From Litoribrevibacter euphylliae (GTDB lineage Bacteria; Pseudomonadota; Gammaproteobacteria; Pseudomonadales; Litoribrevibacteraceae), in assembly GCF_042646085.1 (NCBI RefSeq), contig NZ_JBHRSZ010000004.1:620001-684000 (forward strand): a stretch of 64,000 nucleotides of DNA, in the 5' to 3' direction. The translations under genes and the position numbers were made by a program. Position 1 is the stretch's first letter; every line of letters starts with the position of its first letter. Below the pieces are notes generated by a model that did no database searches, was not told the DNA's origin, and saw only the letters and a program-made list of their open reading frames with translations. Shown piece after piece: positions 58,448-64,000 of this stretch.

Positions 58448-59179
58448 ATGAGTAAAGATAAATTGGATAGCCTATTAAAATCTTTGGTTAGAAAGGCATT
58501 GAAACTTGAACTCAAGGCAGATAAATCGGCTTTAGCTCCTTCCTGTGAAAGTAAGTTTGGTGGGCTTCCTTATGCTGAATCTGGTGATCATTGGCCGTCA
58601 TGCCGAACCTGTAAGAAAGAGCTAACTTTCATTAATCAAATTCTAGATGAAGAAGAGCAACAGCTCTTTGTTTTTTACTATTGCAATGAATGCTTTCCGT
58701 GGGGGCTTGATGACGAAGAAAAGGGGCAATGGGTAGTAAAGCTATATAAGCAGCCTTCCAGTAAAAAACTAACAGATATTAAACGAAGCTCTGAAGATGA
58801 ATTTGCGCCTGTACCATGCTCTGTAGAAACTACATCCGTTGAAGTCCTTCCTGACTGGGAAAGTTTAGATTCAGTCTCTGAAGAGGTAAGTGATTTATGC
58901 TGCAAGGTTAATGATGATTCTCCTTGGGAAGAGTATGAAGATGCGGTTGAGAGAACAGGTTGTTTAGATGACTATGCAACTCTTCTAGGAGGATACCCTC
59001 GTTTTGTTCAAGGTGAAGCAGAATTCGTCTGCCCTAAGTGTAGTGCTGAGATGGTGTTTTATGCGCAAGTCGATTCTGAGGATGAAGCCAATATTATGTG
59101 GGGCGATGTAGGGTTGGTGTATTTCTTTCGTTGCCCAGAACATAAAGATGAATTTCAATTGGAGCTACAGTGTCACTAA
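58448..59179 (+). CDS. DUF1963-like protein
   Basis: A 243-residue cytoplasmic protein. The N-terminal half has the DUF1963 pattern 'CESKFGGLPYAESGDHWPSCRTCKKELTFINQILDEEEQQLFVFYYCNECFPW', with Cys pairs (CRTC, C..C) likely binding zinc; a second CPKC near residue 200 and 'FRCPEH' form another. DUF1963 proteins are common as immunity-type proteins in polymorphic-toxin loci, although no toxin gene is seen here. ATG 58448 with AAGGA before it is chosen over an upstream start at 58346. Confidence 0.75.
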   Translation: MSKDKLDSLLKSLVRKALKLELKADKSALAPSCESKFGGLPYAESGDHWPSCRTCKKELTFINQILDEEEQQLFVFYYCNECFPWGLDDEEKGQWVVKLYKQPSSKKLTDIKRSSEDEFAPVPCSVETTSVEVLPDWESLDSVSEEVSDLCCKVNDDSPWEEYEDAVERTGCLDDYATLLGGYPRFVQGEAEFVCPKCSAEMVFYAQVDSEDEANIMWGDVGLVYFFRCPEHKDEFQLELQCH

Positions 59180-59313
59180 TGGCTAATAAGTGTATGTTGT
59201 GCTTTCTATAGGTAGAATCGTAGCAATAAGCAACGGTGGGGCTTAGTTATTTTTCAGACTGCTCCTCTCCAAATCTGCCGGTTTTCTGATTGTTCTATTT
59301 CAAAGGGAGTTGT

Positions 59314-59706
59314 ATGCCTAAAAAGTATAGAAATAAAGATGTCAGTCCTGTTAGCTGGTATGTGGCCTCTTATATAGAAAGATTCAAAGTCGTTGCTGAA
59401 GATGATTCCAACGAAAACAAGCGTTGTGTTGCATGGGAAAATACAATTCTTATTAAAGCCGCGACTCCTGATGAAGCGTATCTAAAAGCCATAGAAGAAG
59501 CGAAAAATGGCAATGAACCCTATGAGAACTCAGATGGGGTGCTGGTTCAGTTTGTCTTTGAAGGCTTAACTTCCTTGTTGCCTGTCTACGAGGAGTTAGA
59601 AGATGGATCAGAAATTATGTGGGCTGAACATGAAAATAAAGCAATAAAAACTGTTAAGTCTATGGTCAAGGAAAAGTCAGAATTAGAAGTGTTTTCCAAA
59701 GACTAA
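59314..59706 (+). CDS. DUF4288-like small protein
   Basis: A 130-residue protein with the DUF4288 pattern 'VSWYVASYIERFKVVAEDDSNENKRCVAWENTILIKAATPDEAYLKAIEEA' and 'FVFEGLTSLLPVYEELEDGSEIMW'. This family is small, cytoplasmic and of unknown role; it is found in immunity or accessory loci. ATG 59314 has AAAGGGAG before it. It is one of the few recognisable members of the island genes. Confidence 0.75.
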   Translation: MPKKYRNKDVSPVSWYVASYIERFKVVAEDDSNENKRCVAWENTILIKAATPDEAYLKAIEEAKNGNEPYENSDGVLVQFVFEGLTSLLPVYEELEDGSEIMWAEHENKAIKTVKSMVKEKSELEVFSKD

Positions 59707-59833
59707 TATCTAAATTCTCAATGACCGGAATTTTATGAATAAGATAAAGATATAAATAGTAGTCAAGTTTAAAGGTGTTTTAATTGGTATTAATCAAATT
59801 GACCCGGTTTTTGGTGGATTATATTTTATTATC

Positions 59834-60424
59834 ATGAAACAAAAAATAACATTGTCACTACTCCTATTTTTCGTATCATTGGTTTTTCTAGCCGCATACT
59901 TATTTGAATTCAATAACCAGATTCGTTTCCAAGAAGATATTTGCTTCAAAGAATTAACTAAGAAAAATCCTGTAACGTGCAAGTTAAATGGTTACATACA
60001 TCACAGTATCCGTTTAACAGCCAGGCAGGGGGGATTTCCTCATTCAAATTCATCTAAAATTAAGATCGATGTCAGTATAGAAGAAAATGCTAGTCAATCA
60101 TATCTTCCTAAGCCTGCAAGTACTGACGGTGGTGGGCGTAATAAATTGACTTTAAACTATGGAATAATTCAATTACCAAAACAAGAAACAGTTTTGCTTC
60201 AGCTATCGACTTCAACAGCACTGGAAAATCTTCAGTTCTTTGAGATTAAACTAAAATCAAATCCCAATAACTTCTATATTTACTTACATTGCGCTTTCTT
60301 TTTAGTGTTCTTGTTTTTGACAATTTACTATCGGAAAAGTGTATTCAAAGGAAAATATACAAGTTTCTTACCTTATACACTTTTTTTACTTGTTGTATTA
60401 TTGGTTGCAACATGGGATCTATAA
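59834..60424 (+). CDS. Membrane protein with periplasmic domain, unknown function
   Basis: A 196-residue membrane protein: N-terminal helix 'ITLSLLLFFVSLVFLAAYLF', a middle soluble part with several polar residues ('CKLNGYIHHSIRLTARQGGFPHSNSSKIKIDVSIEENASQSYLPK'), and two C-terminal helices ('FYIYLHCAFFLVFLFLTIYY', 'FLPYTLFLLVVLLVATW'). Unknown family. The long AT-rich leader upstream has no clear ribosome binding site. A single-gene insertion is possible. Confidence 0.65.
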   Translation: MKQKITLSLLLFFVSLVFLAAYLFEFNNQIRFQEDICFKELTKKNPVTCKLNGYIHHSIRLTARQGGFPHSNSSKIKIDVSIEENASQSYLPKPASTDGGGRNKLTLNYGIIQLPKQETVLLQLSTSTALENLQFFEIKLKSNPNNFYIYLHCAFFLVFLFLTIYYRKSVFKGKYTSFLPYTLFLLVVLLVATWDL

Positions 60425-60491
60425 AAACACCCTAAAAATTAATACGAAGCTTTCAGCTTGGGGCCAGTTGGCTTAGGTTTAGTTCAGAAAA

Positions 60492-61247
60492 ATGAAAATA
60501 CAAATTCTAAGTGATCTACATATCGAATTTGAAGATCTCTCGCTTGAGGAGAACGACGCTGATTTGGTAATTCTTGCTGGTGATATTCATATCAAAGAGA
60601 AAGGGATTCACTGGGCTAAGGAAAATATCAAAGATAAGCCCGTATTATATGTTCTCGGAAATCATGAGTTTTATGGTAAGGCATTTCCTAAACATATTAA
60701 TTCAATGAAGGAAGAGGCAGAAGGATCTAATGTCCAAGTTCTGGAACAGGACGTAGTAAATATTGGTGGTGTTAACTTTCTTGGTACGACGCTCTGGACG
60801 AATTTTGAGTTGCATGGAGATCCTCGTATAGCTGGCTATGAATGTCAGCAAGTGATGACTGATTATAAAAAGATAAAAGTTTCGCCTAAATACTCAAAAC
60901 TTAGATCTATTGATGTCGCCGATATCCACCGCAGATCAAGAATATGGCTGGAAGCAGAACTTGAAAAACTTCGGGATGAGACTGTTGTCGTAATTACCCA
61001 TCATGGTCCCTGTGTTCGATCTCTGCCTGATTATCAAAGAAGTGAAATAATTAGCGCAGCATATGTCTCTGATCTAGAAAATCTAATTAAAGATTATTCA
61101 CCTAACTACTGGGTTCATGGTCACCTTCATAATTCGTCAGATTACGAAATAGAGGGTTGTCGAGTGATTTGCAATCCCCGTGGTTACCCTGAAGAGTTTA
61201 ATGATGATTTTGAACAAGGGACATTTATAGAGATAGAAAGCGTATAA
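60492..61247 (+). CDS. Metallophosphoesterase (calcineurin-like)
   Basis: A 251-residue cytoplasmic metallophosphoesterase. The five metal-binding motifs are visible: 'SDLHIEF' (DxH), 'VILAGDIH' (GD), 'LGNHEFYG' (GNHE), 'VITHHGPC' (H) and 'VHGHLHN' (GHxH). Active on a phosphodiester or nucleotide. In an island it could have a defence or regulatory role, but this is not shown. No ribosome binding site near the ATG is strong. It is the only gene of clear enzyme class in the island. Confidence 0.9.
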   Translation: MKIQILSDLHIEFEDLSLEENDADLVILAGDIHIKEKGIHWAKENIKDKPVLYVLGNHEFYGKAFPKHINSMKEEAEGSNVQVLEQDVVNIGGVNFLGTTLWTNFELHGDPRIAGYECQQVMTDYKKIKVSPKYSKLRSIDVADIHRRSRIWLEAELEKLRDETVVVITHHGPCVRSLPDYQRSEIISAAYVSDLENLIKDYSPNYWVHGHLHNSSDYEIEGCRVICNPRGYPEEFNDDFEQGTFIEIESV

Positions 61248-61341
61248 CCTCTTTAGGGGGGAAGACTCTAATAAACTATTTTTCCTTTCTTCCATTGGAA
61301 CCAATGCAGCAGATCTTTTAGATTCCAAAAGTGTGAATTAA

Positions 61342-61836
61342 ATGAATGTATATCAGCATTTAGTAAACTTGAGTGCGTCTCGAAACAACATAATATCAAT
61401 TAAACTTTATTTGCTGGATTGCTGTGCTAAGTACCAAGGTTTTCGCTCAAGCAGCAAGCTATCGGATGGGTTGATAGTTGCGAAAAAGTACTTGAGAAAC
61501 GCAGCAAAGAGGATGGACGTTCATGATGTTGAGTGGATTCTTGAGGCAGAAGCATTCGCGGCTGAATTTTACTCCCATAAAGATTTTTCTATCAGATATA
61601 AAAATCATGAAAATATAAGGAAGGATCTTGCTCGTGTTAGGCTAACAAAGCGCTTGGGCAACGTTGAAGCGAGAACGTATTTAACGAGAATGGCATATTT
61701 TATTGATAGTGTTTTTTCGTATGTTGAATACACATCTAACGGGATACCAAATCAAGAATACGAAGAGTTCTTTTGTCCAGTATTGTTCAATAAATACTTC
61801 GGCTTGAAACTAAGAAATGGATGTGAAAAAGCTTAA
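61342..61836 (+). CDS. Protein of unknown function
   Basis: A 164-residue soluble, basic, helical protein ('SASRNNIISIKLYLLDCCAKYQGFRSSSKLSDGLIVAKKYLRNAAKRM', 'NHENIRKDLARVRLTKRLGNVEARTYLTRMAYFIDSVFSYVEYTS'). No domain recognised. It is followed within 40 bp by another unknown gene, and the two look like a two-gene unit. AT-rich. Confidence 0.62.
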   Translation: MNVYQHLVNLSASRNNIISIKLYLLDCCAKYQGFRSSSKLSDGLIVAKKYLRNAAKRMDVHDVEWILEAEAFAAEFYSHKDFSIRYKNHENIRKDLARVRLTKRLGNVEARTYLTRMAYFIDSVFSYVEYTSNGIPNQEYEEFFCPVLFNKYFGLKLRNGCEKA

Positions 61837-61875
61837 TTCACTTTGTTAGGATGTACTCAAGAACTTGGAATTGTG

Positions 61876-62247
61876 ATGTTCAGACGTTTTAAACTGAAAG
61901 CTTTCGATGTATATCGCGATGGAGGTTCTTTAAGTGTTTCATATCACGATAGCAAAGGCGTACTTAATGTTCTGATGTTTCCTATTAGACGTCTTCCATA
62001 TGATGAAGGTTCTACTCGATTGTATATGGAGCCAAACTTAACAAAGTACATTAAAAAGACTGTGATTAGTCCATTAACTGGGAAACCAAGAATTGAAACT
62101 GATTTAGATGAATCTCAAATTTCTTGGAATCAAGCAAAGAGGCTTTTATCCAAGCTGAGGCCTCAGGTTAGAAAAATCGATTCCAACTATAAATGGGTAT
62201 TTGACGAAATGTGTATTATCGCGAGCAGTGATAATCATGAAATTTAG
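61876..62247 (+). CDS. Protein of unknown function
   Basis: A 123-residue protein 'MFRRFKLKAFDVYRDGGSLSVSYHDSKGVLNVLMFPIRRLPYDEGSTRLYMEPNLTKYIKKTV' with a beta-rich start and charged C-terminal half. No family recognised. The frame runs to a TTG at 61843, but ATG 61876 is preferred on likely length. It is the last gene of the island; a bidirectional terminator follows. Confidence 0.58.
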   Translation: MFRRFKLKAFDVYRDGGSLSVSYHDSKGVLNVLMFPIRRLPYDEGSTRLYMEPNLTKYIKKTVISPLTGKPRIETDLDESQISWNQAKRLLSKLRPQVRKIDSNYKWVFDEMCIIASSDNHEI

Positions 62248-62272
62248 AGTTCAAGAAAGCTCTTAAGTAAAC

Positions 62273-62301
62273 AAAAAAGCCCGTCGATGACGGGCTAAAA
62301 C
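62273..62301. terminator. Bidirectional rho-independent terminator at the island/monooxygenase boundary
   Basis: AGCCCGTC (62278-62285) and GACGGGCT (62289-62296) with GAT loop, A run on the left and AAAA on the right, so both strands carry a T run after the stem. It ends the monooxygenase transcript from the minus strand. Confidence 0.92.
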
Positions 62302-62363
62302 GGTGGGTGGACACCAAAGGGTTTCAATTAGCTGACAGGCTAATTCAATACGAACCTAGATTT

Positions 62364-63989
62364 TTACACTGCGCTAGGTTCCGTCGCAGGTTTCTTGCTT
62401 GTACGTTTTCTACGAGTTGGCTTTTTAGTCGCACTATCAGCCGTTTCAGCATTCCTTGCATTTTCAGCTTGAGCATCCGCTGAGTAATCAATTCCCATTT
62501 GATCTTGTGCCAAGCGGGTGAAGTTGTAGTCATTCTTTTTGACGTTTAGCGTTTCTAACCAGTAGCGCCATGTGGATTTAGGCCACAGCGTGGTGTTTCT
62601 GCCGTCGGCTTGTTGATACCAGCTTTGACAGCCAGAGCTCCAAACCGTGTCTTTCAGCAGTTCTTGTAACTTGGCGTTGAAGCTTTCCTGAGCTTGTGAC
62701 TTCACTTCCATGTAATCAGATTCACGTTCTTCGATGGCCTTCATACAGTTAAGGATGTATTGAACCTGAGCTTCGATCATGAAAATGATGGAGTTATGGC
62801 CAAGCCCGGTGTTCGGGCCGATCAACATCCAAAGGTTAGGATAACCTGTGATGGAGGTACCATAGTAGGCTTCTGTATGGTCTTTCCAGTCGTCCATTAG
62901 CTGACGGCCACCGGCGCCAACCAGTTCAAAATCTTGCATGTATTGACGAGGGTCGACGACGAATCCGGTGCCGAGAATGATGCAATCCACTGGGCGTTCC
63001 TGGCCGTCTTGCGTCACGATGCTGTTTTCTTTGACTTCCCTAATGCCATCCGTCACCAGTTCTACATTGTCACGATTAAACATCGGGTAGTACTTGTTGG
63101 AAATCAGAATGCGCTTACAGCCGATGGTGTAGTCTGGCGTCAGTTGCTTGGCAATGGTTTTGTCTTTCACTTGGAAACGAATCCAGGTTTTTGCGATTTG
63201 GCTTAATGATTTTGCCACTGAGGGGTGGAACATTGGCCATACGCGAGATTCGTTGGTCCAGTACAGGCGGAATCTGTGTAGCTTTCTCCAACCTGGGATC
63301 AGTTTGAACGCGGTCTTTTCAATACCCAGATATTTACGATCGTCACGAGGCAATACCCAAGCTGGTGTTCGTTGGAAGACATGTAGTTTCTTCACTTTCG
63401 GTGCGATTTCCGGGCAATACTGGATGGCACTTCCGCCCGTACCGATGGATACCACGTTCTTACCTTCAAGGTCGTAATCGTGATCCCAACGGGCGGAGTG
63501 GAATACATGACCTTTGAAGTTTTCCAAACCTTTGATGTTTGGAATCTGAGGCACATGCAGCGGGCCGGACGCCAGAATGAAGTGGCGGCAAAGGTAGGTA
63601 TCACCTGCGGTTGTTTTTACTGTCCAACGACCTGCTGTTTCATCAAAAACAGCGGACGTTACTTCCTGATTAAAACGGCAGAACGGGCGAATGTTGTATT
63701 TTTCAGCGGTGTCTAAAATGTACTTCTGAATTTCGTTCCATGGCGCGTAGCGTTTTGACCAGTCGTTCTTTGGAGCAAAGGAGTAGGAATACATGTGCGA
63801 TTGAACATCACAGGCGCACCCTGGGTAACTGTTGTCTCTCCAGGTTCCGCCAATGTCATGGCTTTTCTCTAGAAGCACGAAGTTATCGTTGTCTTCTTCT
63901 CGCATCTGGATGGCCATGCACAAACCACCAAAGCCTGCACCAGTAATGACGACATCAATTTCTTTGATCGGCGTAGATTGATTATTCAT
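62364..63989 (-). CDS. Flavin-containing/Baeyer-Villiger-type monooxygenase
   Basis: A 541-residue class B flavin monooxygenase. The FAD motif 'ITGAGFGGLCMAIQM' (Gly17-Gly22), the second Rossmann motif 'GTGGSA' (184-189) and the Baeyer-Villiger signature F-x-G-x3-H-x3-W at residues 159-169 (FKGHVFHSARW) are present. Also 'GTGFVVDPRQYMQDF' and 'NLWMLIGPNTGLGHNS'. It turns ketones into esters or lactones, or hydroxylates long alkyl chains (AlmA/MymA-like proteins share this fold). The Lys/Arg-rich tail 'KKPTRRKRTSKKP' is unusual. It converges on the island, and its promoter lies beyond the window edge. Confidence 0.92.
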   Translation of the reverse strand: MNNQSTPIKEIDVVITGAGFGGLCMAIQMREEDNDNFVLLEKSHDIGGTWRDNSYPGCACDVQSHMYSYSFAPKNDWSKRYAPWNEIQKYILDTAEKYNIRPFCRFNQEVTSAVFDETAGRWTVKTTAGDTYLCRHFILASGPLHVPQIPNIKGLENFKGHVFHSARWDHDYDLEGKNVVSIGTGGSAIQYCPEIAPKVKKLHVFQRTPAWVLPRDDRKYLGIEKTAFKLIPGWRKLHRFRLYWTNESRVWPMFHPSVAKSLSQIAKTWIRFQVKDKTIAKQLTPDYTIGCKRILISNKYYPMFNRDNVELVTDGIREVKENSIVTQDGQERPVDCIILGTGFVVDPRQYMQDFELVGAGGRQLMDDWKDHTEAYYGTSITGYPNLWMLIGPNTGLGHNSIIFMIEAQVQYILNCMKAIEERESDYMEVKSQAQESFNAKLQELLKDTVWSSGCQSWYQQADGRNTTLWPKSTWRYWLETLNVKKNDYNFTRLAQDQMGIDYSADAQAENARNAETADSATKKPTRRKRTSKKPATEPSAV

Positions 63990-64000
63990 AAATTACCTCG

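Noticed and set aside
57738..62300. Integron-type gene-cassette array, because of many small same-strand unknown genes
   Set aside because: No repeated attC-like sites of 57-140 bp with RYYYAAC/GTTRRRY ends were found between the genes; only a 15 bp palindrome (AACGCTGCAAGCGTT) stands before the first. No integrase gene in the window.

Overview
This 64 kb window looks like chromosome from a marine gammaproteobacterium, perhaps of the Oceanospirillales/Marinobacter kind. The evidence is an EF-P-like factor of the EfpL/YeiP type with Arg33, a catalase-peroxidase, modABC, a proteobacterial attenuator in front of a DAHP synthase gene, many stand-alone periplasmic amino-acid-type binding proteins, and an FMO/esterase/SDR/MerR lipid-type cluster. 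The genus is inference only. No rRNA, tRNA, CRISPR array, IS element or prophage was seen.

Layout. Positions 1-10,850 hold the end of an SDR-type gene, MerR and LysR regulators, secreted proteins and a reactive-electrophile set: two Old Yellow Enzymes, a VOC/glyoxalase-fold protein and two adjacent LysR genes. Positions 10,895-15,850 hold a lipoprotein, a binding-protein pseudogene with one in-frame stop, and a large unknown protein. Positions 15,349-17,566 form a cytochrome c'/cytochrome b561/MarR unit around a 46 bp perfect dyad. Positions 18,011-28,412 carry redox and detoxification units (ADH-tautomerase-TetR, KatG, quinone-oxidoreductase-like ADH with LysR, MerR with thiopurine methyltransferase, TetR with a YCII protein), several with clear operators. 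Positions 28,627-32,124 hold a 7TM diguanylate cyclase and a chemoreceptor with a haem-binding motif in its sensor. Positions 33,201-34,771 are a DAHP synthase gene with a leader peptide and attenuator. Positions 35,821-40,707 hold a TetR/DUF4442 pair and modABC. Positions 41,808-50,237 hold secreted proteins: a trypsin-like lipoprotein, a HEAT-like protein and a leucine-rich-repeat lipoprotein, plus two GST-fold genes.

Positions 50,448-63,989 are a lipid or ketone oxidation cluster: MerR, SDR, HSL-type esterase, a diiron-like 'metal-dependent hydrolase', a ferredoxin-domain reductase and a Baeyer-Villiger-type flavin monooxygenase. It resembles in content the mycobacterial mymA operon. The cluster is split by an A+T-rich island (about 56,850-62,250) of a VapBC toxin-antitoxin pair and seven small same-strand genes, mostly unknown. 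The VapBC end of this island is bracketed by a second, decayed copy of the 3' end of the ferredoxin-reductase gene.

Two patterns recur. Five solute-binding family 3 proteins occur without permeases. Short tandem duplications (units of 13-18 bp, 2-4 copies) sit at gene ends or within coding sequence at many places.
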